A DNA stretch of 64,000 nt from Lycocorax pyrrhopterus obiensis (lineage: Eukaryota > Chordata > Aves > Passeriformes > Paradisaeidae), in assembly GCA_014706295.1 (NCBI GenBank), contig JACSVZ010000016.1, positions 8,847,168-8,911,167 on the forward strand. Direction: 5' to 3'. Below the pieces are notes generated by a model, which searched no databases, was not told where the DNA came from, and worked only from the letters and a program-made list of their open reading frames with translations. This document shows positions 46,901 to 60,351 of the stretch, in pieces. The number at the start of each line of letters is the position of its first letter. The stretch's first letter is position 1. Both the position numbers and the translations under genes were made by a program.

Positions 46901-49900
46901 GGCCATAAGGGGAGGGATAAATACAGCACTGAAAGGAAAAATAAGAGCTTTGCAGTTTGTAACCACAGTCCTTTAAAAGCAGGGATGTCAAGGCAAGCGT
47001 CCACTGGCTGTAGATCACTGGGCTGTATTCAACACTGCAACGAGATTAAGCAGGTTTAACATCAGCCTGCCCTACACACCTCCCTGAGGGGACATTTCAA
47101 GAACAAGTTTTGCTGGGGAAAAATAAAAAACCAAACCCAGACCTTTATCCAGCATTTACAAGTTCAGGATTTCAGGCTGCCTGCTTATAAAAAAAAACAC
47201 CCCAAAAACTCTAAAGAGGAGCCTCAGGCAAGGTGTGGGTGCCACTCCTGAGACATGAGGGTGTGGCTCAGCACTGGGAATCACCACTCAGCAGCCCAGC
47301 GCTTTGCACCAGGGCTGGGGTCACCTAAGGTTCTGTGCAACGCCTGCTTAGGGACCTTCCCCAGGGCTTTGTCACCTCTCAAGTGCCTCTCGTTTTCTCC
47401 AGTGACTGCTGGAGGAGCCCGGCCCCGCTGCCTCACCGCTGCTACCTGCCCAGTGACCTACACTTACTGTAGGATGCCTCAAGCTTGGGATAATCAGGCT
47501 CCACCCCATAGGAGAGAGCCCCTGCTCAGGGCAGGAAAAAGGGATCCATCAGCTCAGCCAGGGCCAGAGGGGCAGGGAAGGCTGTGCTGGAAGGAGTGGC
47601 AAAAGCAGCAGATGAATCAACAGGGGAAGAGTTTACTGCTATACTTGTTCCAGTATAGCAGCCTCCAGTTTGAGTACCCTGCACAGGAATAGCAAAACAC
47701 CAACGGATTAAGGAATAGAATATATGCCTTCTCATAGAACCACCACAGTATTTTTATCTCCAGGCCTCCCACACACATACTCACATATATTCTCCTGTGG
47801 AGTTTCAAGGCTTTTCACAAGCCTGTGACATCTGCTTACCAACATTTGGTGTAAAAATATCGATATCTGCTCTGCATAGCTGTTCTGAGTGCTACATTTA
47901 CCAGCCAGTACAGATCAAGAGTCTCCTGGGAGCTGGCTGGATCAAACTGTCATGATTTCAGCGCTGCTTTGCGTCAGACAGCAGAATTTAAAGTCAAAAC
48001 ACAGATAGTGCAGGGAGGAAGACAATGTGAAGCCCTGAGTCATACCCTGCTGAGGGTGATGAGAACAGATTAATAGACAGCAAACATGAATGAAACCGAA
48101 GGGTTCATTTAGTCACGCGGCTGCTTCTGAAACCCAAAATAGGATTTATTTTTAGTCGTTGGGCATGAAAAGAGGATTTCTTTGCACTTTGCCAAGGAGA
48201 AGTTGAGAAAAGAGTTTTAATTAGCATGGGGCAGGCTCCCCTTTGCCTTGACACCCCGAGGGGCTCAGCTGCAGGGCTGGCTGTGCTCAGGCAGGGCTTG
48301 CTGCTCACAGGCTGCTCTAACAACTCGTCATCCACGGGATGCTGCACGACCTGGCAACTTTCAGCATCATTCAGATATGGAAGAGGCAGCCTTTACTCCA
48401 GCCCCAGCCAACTCTCCTTTGCTAAAGTTGAGTCAAAATAGTCTGCTTGTAGCCAGGTGGGGTTTTTTTGAGGAGCTGCACCATTCCCTACTGCTGGCTC
48501 ATGGGGGAAGGAGACAAAGCAACCGTGTCTTGGCAGCTGGAGAAACTGCACAGGTTCACCCCAAATCATTGGAGATTACATAACTGAAACCTCTGAGCCT
48601 TTCAGAGCAGCTGTGGCAGCAACCAGCAGCAGCAGCCAGCAAAACCGGTTTGGCTCTGCCTTCCCTGTGTGTGCCACCTGCTTGTGGCGAGATCCTCAGC
48701 TGGTGTGAGGGTCCAGCCTGGGGTATTGGCCACCTTGGGGTATCTGGGTCAGCCAGGATTGCCCTTCAGTGATGATATTTTTGTGAGAGAACACAAAAGT
48801 TTTACATGGGAGAGAAAAAAGTTTGCACAACAATGATCTGTACACACATTTATGTGAGTTTTCATTTTAAATAGAGAGAAGTGCTTTCACAGCTATGCAT
48901 AAGATTGGTTCCATTATTTAGTCCTCTGCTAAATCATTCAGCAGTTCTGCTCTGCAGAAACTTCATGATCTTGGGGCTAAGTCATTTCTATCCCTTACTT
49001 ACATTAAAGCCTCATTAATTTTCACATTAATCACTCATAAACATGAAGAAGCTCAGTGATTTTGGATCTCTGTGCCTCTGGCAGAAAAGTATCCATTTTG
49101 TTATCTGCTGCCTTGTCTGAGTCTGACAACACAGGATAGGGTTTAGAATAGAAAAATTGCCACTCAAAATTAACACTTCTGTGCTTCCTTTTTTTTTTTT
49201 AGGAGTCCAACCATTCCCAAAGCATGAGCCAGCATGCTGGCATTACTACACGTGGGCAAAGGCTCTTCCATCCCCACGCCATTAGGGCAACAAGTGCTTT
49301 AGCAGTGGAGCCTGTGACACTTTATGTGTTAAAGCTAGGAGGGCAAAAAGCCATGCTCTGCTCTGTGCCATAAAGCATTATCACAATTTTCTCATGCATT
49401 GTCCTTGTCAGGGTCATTCATTTCACTGGTTTCATTACTGCCCTTTTTGTGGCCATAGGTTTGTCTTTTGCTCAGTACATATGTGCGTGAATTCCAACCC
49501 TATTGCTACAGTAATTTACACAGATCTGGGTCAAAATCAAATCTAGTATTTGGTCAAGAATGTCACAAAAATAGACAAAAGAGACTCAGTGCAAGGCACA
49601 GCACAGAGACAGTGTTATAGAATTTCCTCCTACAAGAAGAGGGCACACAATTTGATTGTTAGCTCGTGTGGACAAGGCAGAACCATGTCATGCCATGCCC
49701 TTTTCAAAAACTGTATACTAAATTAAAAGTTTAGTCAACATAATAATCAGTGATTGCATCAAAAAGAGAGCACAAGTTCATGTCCTTCCATGTGGTTATG
49801 GCTATTAGCATTTGTCACATCAGCATCAAAGCAGAAATTCTGTAGGTTTAGGGTTCAGCTGTGCTGGCTTTGAATTTCAGGGTATAGACCCAAGGAGAAC

Positions 49901-51010
49901 TGGCTGGTTTCAATGGCAGCTTCCCTAGTTCAGTGGCTGTGGGAGGAAGGCAAGTCCAGAGCCTCAGTGCAAAAAGCAGAACAAATGCAGGTTAATCATT
50001 TACCCCCAGCTGCTGCAGGCTGTGCTCAGGAGTGAGCGCAGAACCAGCACAGCCCACTGACCTACTGACACCCACTCCTGGGTGGTGAGGATTTAATGCC
50101 ATCACACAGATGTGCAGGAGGCAGATGCTGAACAGCAGGAGGCAGAGAAATCAAGCAGTGTGGTCTGGGAGCTGCACACTTCCACAATGGGCAAGTGTAC
50201 ATGGAAAGCCACTGGACTCCATCCAGCATGGGATGGGGTGGGAGCCAGAGTACAGCTGGGTACCGGGCACAACATGGCATCCATCCACTGCAAAGAAGCT
50301 CTGTTAACATCTATGATTTGCTTTTTCTTATCACTCAGCCATGAAAAGGTCTCTTGGGGCAGGAAAAAGTGATAGGCAGGCTGCTCCCTTCTCTGGCAAA
50401 AGTCAAAATACAAGCCGTGACATTGTTTCTCCAAACAGGCTCTGATCTACAGGACAGCTACTAACCTTCTGCTGGCTGGGAAGAACTTTTGTTTGGATGT
50501 CCAAACTGTTTTAGATAGCAGTCTCCCATCTCTCTCAGCTATCAGAGCCTTGACTGGCAAGTAAAATCCATATAATCAGGTGAAAATGCTGTGATTTTCC
50601 CCTAAGGCAAATACTTTCTCTTACATACCTCACGGGTAAGTGCGTGAGATGGGCTCAGTGCCCTTCCCAGCCCTGAGGCTCCTGCTTGGGAGGACACATT
50701 TTTCACAAAACTTGTAGCTAGTTCCCTTAATTTGAAGCACTTCTGCTGCTGCCACTCTGCTGCAAAGCATCATCCTGGGTCCATCGCTTCAGCAGCAGGG
50801 CTGCACACCCCGGAAAGCACAGCCCAGGAGCTGCTCACAGATGCAACCTGCATCCCCAAGGACTCAGTGGCCATCTTCCAAAAAGATGCCAGGTATCCTC
50901 TTATCTGTTCCTACTGCATCCAGCATGATGCTGCATCTCATACAAGTGCTCTGCTCTCCCAAAATAAATGGTTTGAGATTCAAGGCAAAAGCAATTCATT
51001 TAAAATCAGG

Positions 51011-51922
51011 TCACAAAGCCCTCAATGAATTGCTGTCAGCATCACCCCGAGCGTGGCTCGCAGGTGTTCCTGCATGGACATGGGTCACAGGGAGCTCTTT
51101 GGCTGGCTGTGGGTTTCCACCACCATACCTCAAAGATGGACCAAAAGGCCAGATGCTATGCCTGGCACTGGAGATCTTGTCTGAAGAACTAAATGGATTA
51201 CTTGTCCATGCCGGGAGGTTTTCACCATCTGTTGCAGATGTAATATTGATAAGGTTCTCAATGATACATAACCATTTCATGATGCTATTATATGAAAAAC
51301 AAACAAAACCAAGCCCAGCCCTTCCAGGTTGCTGATGCTCGCTTTTGAGCAGGGAGCCATGACCAATCTGTTTGCTGAGGTGGATTCTCCTCGGTTTCCC
51401 CTGATGTGCTGGTGCCTGTTGTGGCAGGTGTGTGTCCCTGCGGTGTCGTGCTGTGGCTCGGTGCCTCTCTGACCACGGCTGCAGAAACCGTCTTTGTAAA
51501 GCCCCTGCTGGCTGCTTCTCACCCTGATGCACGAAGGTCCTTTTCTCACTCCTCATCCTCTCTTCTGCAAGGACCTGGCGGTGCATGGCAGGTGCAGACT
51601 TGGTCCTGTGCAGAAGCAGAGCTCCCTGAGCTCCTGGGAAGGACATCAATCCTGTTTCATTATACTTTTTGAAGAATGGAGGTGCTTTGTACAGGACAGG
51701 AAGAAACGGGAAGGAAGAACTGTAACGTGAGGAGACCCAGCAGGAGCTGGTACGTGAAGAAAGCAGCCAGCTGCCAGGGATGCAGCTGCAGTGCGTGAGC
51801 CAGCAGAGCACAGGGATGAATGCTCCTCTGGAAACCACGGACACCGGCTCCGAGCTGGAAAATCCAGATGGTGCAGGAGCTGAGGCAGGAATACTGAGTC
51901 TCTCTTTGAGGGTCTGTGCCAA
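51011..51922 (-). other. Unrecognised 303-codon open reading frame
   Basis: This is the longest open frame in the window after SCG2. The translation is rich in Ser, Pro, His and Arg, has no recognisable domain, signal peptide or repeat, and looks like no family that I know. Part of it (51011-51335) is also open on the opposite strand, which points to a local scarcity of stop codons in GC-richer DNA rather than selection. There is no obvious promoter, CpG island or AATAAA tied to it. It is probably a chance ORF, or at most part of a non-coding transcript. Confidence 0.12.
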
Positions 51923-52495
51923 GGAGGTGGCACCAAAGGGTAATTAGGCTGATGAACAGCGATATTAAATGTATGAAATGAGGCTTACAATATAAGAGAA
52001 ATCTTAGGAAAAATTAGTTGAAGGGAGAAGCATAACAGAACAAATCCCAGCACAATTAACCTGCAGGGAAGCAGAAATACAGAACCTGCTCCCAAAAGCA
52101 AATCCATATAAAAACCCCAGTTATGTTTCCTGATTGTTACCCACCAAGCACATACGTGAATTCCAGACATTTATTTGCTTTTAAAAAGCAGTAAACCCAT
52201 AGGATTCAAAGTATATGCTTCAGTTGTAATGAGACCAAATATATTTGGAATACTCACAAAATTAAAAACATATCTAAGTGCTTTGAGCAGCAGTCAGTGT
52301 TTGCTGAATGAGAGCCCTTAACCATGATTTTTAATTAGTATTGACAAAAACCTTAATACTAAGTTTGTGTTGTTATTTCTCACAGCTGCATAGACAGCCA
52401 GGGCTCAGAGACCATCTATCGACAGCAGCACCCAGACAGCATTAACTTGGAAACCAAACACAACTGCAGACACTTCTCTGTGCTAGTGGGATCAG

Positions 52496-52528
52496 ACCAA
52501 ACCAAACCAAACCAAACCAGACCAAACC
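52496..52528. repeat. (ACCAA)n pentanucleotide repeat
   Basis: Six consecutive ACCAA-type units, five exact and one ACCAG, plus a partial seventh. Confidence 0.9.
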
Positions 52529-52600
52529 TCTTTTTGTAATTATTATAACCAAGTACAACCAGTCCTTTTACCAAACAATGACACTTCAGGAGAAGAGATC

Positions 52601-52639
52601 AAAAAAAAAAAAAAAAAATAAACAAGCAAGCAAGCAATA
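52601..52639. repeat. Poly-A (18) followed by (AAGC)n
   Basis: Eighteen A are followed by TAAAC and three AAGC units. It may be the tail of a decayed retroposed sequence; the upstream 100 bases are not recognisable as any family. Confidence 0.8.
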
Positions 52640-54803
52640 AATTTTCAGGCAGACAGATTATAAAACAAGCCTGCAAATTTGATTGCTCTGTTGATCATCA
52701 AAAGTAACATCTACAAAGCTGCCTACAATCCACTGATAAATGTGATATCCTCCCATGGTTATATTGTCTATTAGCTGAAGACTACTCTGACCTACAAAGT
52801 AGCTGTTGAATTCATAATTTGCATTGTGCTGAAGTCTTAAATTCATAAAGCAACATGAATTTTAACAATGCTGAGCAAGTCTTGCCCGACATATCAGCTG
52901 CATTAGCTTAAAAAAGATGGATCACCAACTACCATAGTATATAACCACATGTGCAGAAAATTATACACACCCCAAAGGGGTGGATGCATCAGGGTTTTTA
53001 GGCAGAAAAGCAATGCAAAGCAAAGCAATTTGGGCTATGTAGTTTTTTAAGTCCCTGAATCCTTACACAGCACAGACAGAGGTTCTGAGATAACCCTGTG
53101 CTTTAATGAGGTCTCTGAGTACTTGGGGTGCTGTAAATCATTGCTCTCCGAAACTTATTGTCAATTGTCTTGTGAGTGTAGAGGCCTTGCAAAGTGGTTG
53201 CCATTCCCACATATTTCTTTCTGCTTCATTTAGAGGCTACCAAGGTACTTTAAAATAATCTGGAACAGCTGTGATATACAAACAAATCCAGCTGCAAAAT
53301 AGCATCTTAGAAAGAACCAGCAGCCCTTGTTTTGCTTGGTGACAGCAAGTGTATCCACTCTTTTGCACAGACAGAGAAGGCAGACATGACTGTAATTAAG
53401 AGCAAGTGTAGCACTTGCAGGGTAGAGTGGAGGATGGTTAAATTAACCTTCCACAGACCACTTCAATGCTGATACATCCTAACATATGTTTTTTTCTGCA
53501 ATCTTGCCTCTCTTCATCACTTTTCTGAGTATTCTCTACTGTGTCTAACCCAATGAAACCCTGGCTGGGACCAGCAGAATCTGCTGTGAATAGTTTATAT
53601 TCCAGTACAGCTATTTGTGCAAGGATTAAGTCATTACACCAGTCTGGGGGAACATACAGCATTTTCTTCTGGTCTAACTTAGTTCAGGTTAAAGAACCTT
53701 TATATGTAAGTAGGAATCTGTCCCTCTGTTTCTTTCATCCTGATCTGCAGTATTTAACAGCATCCTTCTACAACAGGCTGTAACTCCTCCTACAGAACAA
53801 CTGGCAGAGCAGAAAAAAGAGCAGCTTCCATTGCACTTTCCTTATCAAGCTTTCCATAATCTTCCTGCAGACTTCCTTGTAGCAGTCCGGGGCAGTTAAA
53901 GCCTTGGTGGCCTCACTGCTGAATAGCAGTAACTCTGTGACCATTCCATTGATGTTACAAGAACAACAGTTCTGTAAGATATTTGCCAATATTTGTTATC
54001 TAGAGGCATTTTGAACAGCCACCTTCACAGAAAAGTCATATCACAGAGACAAGAATGTTTCCTTGACCAATTGTTTGCTATTCTTTGGTGCAACCCTGAA
54101 GTATTTTGACGTGTTTTGCTTATGATTCAAGAAAAGAAAAAATAAGTAAATAAAAAAGGAGAGATCAAAGATTTTGCAGTTGATGCAGCCGGCTGACATT
54201 CATGACCTCTTGTAGTATTTTAAACCTAGATTAAAGGTGCACAAGGCAAAGGCAGAGTGGCAGATAACTTGCAAGACTGATGAGGGAAACAGAAGTTTCC
54301 AAAACTGCAGTGCACTCTTTTGCACTGACGTATTGGCAGTAGAGCATTAGCCAGGCAGCCAGAGAGCTTTCATCTAAAGCAGCAATATTAGCATGCAGTG
54401 CCTGACTACATTTTCATTTGAAGCTGAGCAAGGCAGGCTCATTCTCCACAGCAAGTCGGACTGATGCATTCTCCCAAGAATCATGCCTTACAGAAAAATA
54501 ATCATGAAATATTAATCATTTCCTATTTAGAGCTACAACTGTCACAAATGATGTAGCTCTCCCATGTACAACCTCTCGCTGAAAAACTGCGTAAGGAACA
54601 CAGCAAACATCGCCTGCTTCCCAGGCAGAGAAAAGGCCTGGGCTGTGCGAGCGGGAGCAGGGACAGTGCCCAGCCTCACCGCTGAACTGGCACCCGTGGC
54701 CAAACCCAAACCAGATCATCCCCTGCCTCCCTGCAAGGGTGCCACGTGTGTATGACCAAGGAAATGCTCCCAAAAGGTGCTCACAAAGCTCCGTACAAAG
54801 TGA

Positions 54804-55449
54804 TGTGAAAAATGAGTGGATGATAAATGTTGGCTTTTGTATATTATAGGATAACATTTACAAGTAATAATGTACTAGGTAGAAATAATGTTAAGGTAAA
54901 ATATAGTTAAGAAGAAGCAAGGTTAGAGTGGATTGTAACTTCGAAATAGTTGTAATAAACTGAGAAACGTAGTAGTGAATACATAGTAATAAATGTCCTT
55001 TAAGTTGATAAACCACAGAGCTGGGGATCAAGACATCTTAAAGAAACAAGGAAGATAAACTGCATGCATCCCAGGAAGTCTGTTGTCTCACTAAAAGCTC
55101 ACACCTCCCAAAGAAACTGTCGACTAAACTGAATTACAACTGAGGGGACATCAGAAGGGGATTCGCCTTCAATCCTTCAAGATGCAGAGGACCGGAGAGG
55201 CGTCGCGCTGGCGGAAGGGATGGACAGAGATCGGGAGGTCGGGAGGTAGAGTTAAGTGAAGTGTAAATTATCTTCTAAGCTTAATGAATATGTAACAGTT
55301 TGAGAAGATACTTAAGTTCACCGAAAAGTGAATAGGATTGCGCCTCTGGCAGAATTGCTAAGCGCCCAGCGCTGTATTTGCCTTTGTTCTACTGATAAAT
55401 GTTCAATACTTTGTTGTTAAAATTTTAGCTTGTTAATTCATTTACTTCA
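54804..55449. mobile_element. Solo LTR of an endogenous retrovirus, 646 bp
   Basis: The element starts TGTGAAAAATGAG and ends TTTACTTCA, so it has TG...CA termini. It is flanked on both sides by the same four bases, GTGA (54800-54803 and 55450-55453), as expected for the target-site duplication of some retroviral classes. It has AATAAA hexamers at 54954 and 54988 and a CpG-containing middle (around 55195-55250). No gag, pol or env sequence remains, so this is the product of recombination between two LTRs. Orientation and exact family are undetermined. Confidence 0.7.
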
Positions 55450-58400
55450 GTGAGGTAAGGATTGCCCCACACACCCGGCAGCACTCCCATCCCTTGCCAG
55501 CAATAAACGCGGCACAGGAACTCGAGGAAAGCACAGCAAATCCGTTTGCATGAGGTTTTATGCTCGGAGAATGCGTATGGCCCTACTGAAAGATCGTCCT
55601 GGAAGCTCCGTGTGAGCTTGGAAGCTGTTCATTCAGGCTCAGCCTCAGTGCCCCGTGACTTGCAAGGACTGTCATTCAGCCGAAACAGCAAATAATGAGA
55701 AATAATGTCTCTGAATAGCTGATAGGCAATCCAGAGCATGGGACCATTTGCATAAAACCGTCATTGTCATTTCACACACGCACAGCTCTGGCAGTCAAAG
55801 CCTCACAGTAGATCATTCAGCGACCAAGGGAAAGAAATTAAATCAGTTGTTTGCTACAAATAACTCATCCAGTTGTATCTGACATGACAGTGCCTCATTA
55901 CTAGACACTGTCAATGCTCCAAGCTATGACCTGTGACCAGGATCTCAGGGCATCAAACCCTGTGTGACATCTGAAGACACAACCTTGGCTGTTACATGAT
56001 GCTGCAAATGGGCCAGGAAGATCAAATTTTTCATATGTGTCAGGGGGAAAAAGCACTCCCCAAAAAAAAAGGTGATGCTTCTCAGACAGAATTAGGTGAT
56101 CCAGACCACATGAAATGAATGTCTGTAACTGAGTGCTTGTAACTGGGACACTTTTGGGTTTGATGATAATATTTGTCTACTATCAAATACACTTTCAGTC
56201 ACATATTTCATGGGTGTCTTCTGATCTTTCTCAATAACAATCATATCTTTTATCTGAAATAGAGCCTCCTTCTCACAATATAGCATTTATTCTGTATGCA
56301 ATTCTTGGAACTATGTGATTCTGTAGCACTTTTTCCCTCTTGATACAATGGAAATTAGTTTATAGACAGAATCAAAACATCCAGCTCTTACCTCTGTTAC
56401 CAGGAACTTCTTGGAGACATAGAGGGAAGCCATTTTAATCGAGCTGGCTTCAGTATCCATAAAAAGTTATTTAACTTCCAGTTCCAGTAATGGTTGCAAA
56501 ACACTTTCTTCAGCCATTGCAGTGTGATGCCATCCAAGTTTATCGGGCTAGAAAACCTTGAAACGCTTGCTAGGACAATTAGCAGTTGCTCTCTAATGCT
56601 TGAAGGCAAATCAGAGTTGTTGTGCATCAACACTCACCCACACCCCAGCCAAGGGAGTGGGACTGGATGGAGGTGATTAGCGCCTTTCTGCCTGTGCACA
56701 GTGTCCCTGAGGGTAGGGTTTGTCTCAAATACTCACAGCCATCGTTCCCCAGTTATCTCCAGCTCAGTGGAAACTTCCACGAGTTGCTTTTCTCTGTCTC
56801 CAGTAACAACGGGCTGCCTGCAAGAGGAAGAGCTGAGAGAGAAAGCAGGTTCCCCTTTGTAACACGAACTACGACCGTGTGTTTTCCCAATCACTGAAAA
56901 TAAAACAGCTGATGAAGTTCTCCAGCCACAGTGGTGGATTGCTGTCTCCAGACTGAGGCTGTGGTGGGGCTCCAGGCTGTGGTCCCCCTTCTGCTGGCTG
57001 CTGTACCGGGCTGGCTGCAGAGCCGTGTCTTTACTGCTGGGACTCCATCAGTCTCCCTGTCCCCAGTTCCTCTCCCTGCAGGTTTCCCTGCCCATCACAG
57101 CTTGGACATTGAGCGTTCAAGACGGAGAGGCCCCTTTACTATAGAAAAAAGTCATAAAATTTTCAGTAGGTTTTGAGGGGGGTGAGAAGGCAAACAACTC
57201 ACAGGATGGAAAACTGCTCAAAATAAGCCACAAGGAAAGAGAAATGTGACATAACACCCCCTTGTATTGTGACTGAAATCAGCTGTCTACGGCTTTGTAC
57301 AGAAGTTACCTACAAAAATTTCTGTGTTCTTTAGCATTGTGGCATTAGGGTGGGCTCTAGCTCTGAAGCACAATGAATTTAATACAATTTAAAATATAGT
57401 TGTTTACAGCCTAACCAAAGAACTTCTAATAATCTCATACCGCAGGTTTTACATTTTAAGCTATACCACTAAAATCCAGTGGTGAGAACAAAAAGGCCAG
57501 GTTCAGCTATTCAGAGCAGTGAATCTTTTTCTCCTGATGTGCTATGCAGTGAAAGGCATCAACACTGTAACAAATATTAAGAAATCTGTCACTTGCTATC
57601 ATCCAGCTGGAAAGAACAAACTCTCCAGGGCTCACTGTTGACAGCACTGAAAGAAAGAGCCTCACCTGGAATCACACATTATTTCATCACGGGGAACGCT
57701 TCGGTGTGCAGCCCTTCCACTTCAGATATGGGCGACAGGCTATATTCTGCACTAATTAAAGGATATTAAAATGAAATCAGCCACTTCTTATTGCCTGTCT
57801 CACATTTTGTGTTCACAAGCACGTTCAGGCACAGCTAGGGGTGGCTAAATATTAACCATGAACAACTACAAAAAGAAAATCAATAATTTCTAGATTAGTT
57901 GCCTTTTATTTCCCCATTCTAGTGATTAGAATGTCATATGCCATTTTCTTATTTACAATTCACATGGCTGAAGCACCCCTGGAACTAATGAATAACCACA
58001 TATCCAGATTTTCCCCCTAAACTAAAGAATTTATGGGAAATGGAGCACTGGATCCCTGTGGGCAGGTGCATGTGTATTTGCTGACAGCAAATCCATCCTG
58101 GAACTAACACAGCTCTGGGGATGCCGGAGCAGGGCTGACCTGGGCTCACCCCGCCAGGGTGCACAGGCAGGCAGGGCAGGTCCCAGCATGTGCTCAGGTG
58201 TGGATGTCCCCCTCACTCTCTACGGGGTGTTTGGGCTTTCTCTCTACCACAGTTCTTTCCTGGTGCACAAGGGAAGGGAGGGAGGGGAGAGACAGGGCTT
58301 TACAAACAGCCGTGGCGTCACTGCCAGCCTAAGCCCCAGGTACCCAGTGTGCTCACACACTGTGGGGGACCCAGAGCCGATTCAAGGCTGCCCGAGCCCA

Positions 58401-60330
58401 CAGAAATATCCCTGCACCACCCTCACCCTGAAACCCACACAGCCCCAGGACACTCCATGTGCAGTTCCAGCATCAAAGTACATCGCAGCCTTTCCATAGA
58501 CCAGGCTCTCCTACAGAGACAAAACCACACAGCACCCCAAAACCACACCAAATATGAATCAGAACAGCTACAAGAAATGCCAAGAATTTCCCCAATGGCA
58601 ACCAGCTTCATCCACACATATTGCTTTGCTGTAGCCCTACTGCCCACACAAATCCCAGCTTAAGTTTGTTCCTCCCAGAAGCATATTATGAAATTCCAGT
58701 GCCTCACATCTGTGAACCCCCCCAGAAACAGAGATGAGAGCACAGAGATGTTCAGGGTGCAGCCTGGGCAGAGCCCATGGTGTGAGCTCTCGCTGCCTCT
58801 TGCTGTGCCCATCAGCACTGAGCAATGCCAGGGAGCAGGCGTGGGGACAGGAGCAGAGAGCGCAATATTGCCTCTCTCAGGGCTCAGCAGAGAGCTCAGG
58901 GCTCTGCTGCTTCAGCCCTGTCTCTCCCCAGCCCCAGGAGGGCACTGATGTGCTTGTTCCTCCTCTGGAGCACGCAGTGGACTGCTGGACTCCTCTGTAC
59001 ACAAGCACTGATATTCAGGTTTCCCAGGCTGGTCTCTGCCCAGGAACAACTGGAAGCTCCAGTGCAGGATCACTCACTCAGAACCAAATCACCACAGCTG
59101 GCATGATTAAGGCCTGCCAGGAGAGGGACAGAGCAGGGTAATAATACATGCTGTCCCCAGTGTGTGACACGCCAGCCAGCACAGTGCAAGACAAATGGCT
59201 GCTGCTTCTGACAGGCGCCAGCAGAAATCGTATTTCACACAAGTCGAATCCATCCATTCTAGCGAAACGCCGAAACATCCCAGTTTGGAAGCTCTATCTC
59301 CTTACTGACAACAGCGAGAGAAAACAGCTCAGATGTCAGTCACACAAGTTTCTCTTTGCTGTTGGCAAGTTAAGAAAGTGTGTTCAAAACAACAGTAAAT
59401 AATCTGCCTAACAATTCAGAAATATCTGCATTGTTTTGTGCCTCTGTTACAGCATTAATCTCCCTGGAGATCTCTCAGTGGCATGGACTCACTCAAAAAG
59501 AAGTAGTGCAAAACCCCACATGGCACACAGTCAGCTTGTTTGTCACACGGGCTGCCTGCTCTCTGGAGCCGAAAGTCTGAAATGCACGAGGATAAGACAT
59601 TTGGGAAACAAGATCACTGGCAGTCTCTGTATCTGCCTGATAGCAGCACACAGAATAAGGACAAATTAAGAAACACAGGGCCTGCATTTGGATGTCTCAG
59701 CAAAGGTTATCTTCGTGCCAAGTTGTCACCTGGATTGATTCTTGTAAGTCTCTGCTAAGGTCACAGAGTTACCCATCTGCAAACAAGAGAGAACACAGTC
59801 TCAACACTACCAAGTACAAAATGTTTCTAGCTCAGGTGGTTTTCCCTGTTGATGAAGCAGAGGCACACAGGTGCTGGGAGTGCACACAGGCCCATGTCCA
59901 TGGCAGCTGCTCTCAGCCCCCACCTTCTCTCAAGCTACCAGAACTGAGGGTCAATAGTTACAGAAACTTGCTGCTGCTGGAACTCTTCGGAGGGGGGAGA
60001 GGTGAAACCAAGTGTATTTCTTGCTCCAGGGGAATTCTTGCCTTTATTACCAACTGAAAACACAGAGAGTCACCACTGCAATTTAAAATCCTCTATCTAT
60101 GCTTTTACCTCTGTTCCCATGGGGGATTTTTTCCGCTGCTGCAATGGAACACCATGTTGCTCTGGCACTGCTGTTCAGCAGCACACCGAACACTGTGAAG
60201 CCATCCGTGTGAAGATGACACACCTCAGGACACCCCTCCAGCCAGAGGGCTGGGCTCCTCTCGCCCAGCACTGTCCGTGGGCTGCAGTCAAATGATCTTC
60301 CCAGGCTGCTTCAAAAGAGGGCAAACCCGG

Positions 60331-60351
60331 GCAGCCCAGCCCAGCCCAGCC
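60331..60351. repeat. (CAGCC)4 pentanucleotide repeat
   Basis: Four consecutive CAGCC-type units in a locally GC-rich patch. Confidence 0.9.

Larger units (their letters stand above)
43981..54799. other. Gene-free region upstream of SCG2, proximal part
   Basis: No recognisable exon of a neighbouring gene was found; AP1S3 would be expected on this side in mammals but further away. The region is mostly unique sequence with GC-richer patches (44.1-44.5, 46.0-46.4, 47.2-47.7, 48.2-48.7, 50.0-52.0 kb), simple repeats at 52.5-52.6 kb, and a T12 run at 49189. Regulatory elements of SCG2 are plausible here on position alone. Confidence 0.55.

Noticed and set aside
56300..56330. CTATGTGATTCTGTAG, like a CR1 terminal repeat
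   Set aside because: There is a single short match without the preceding GGTCCCTTCCAACCC-type sequence.
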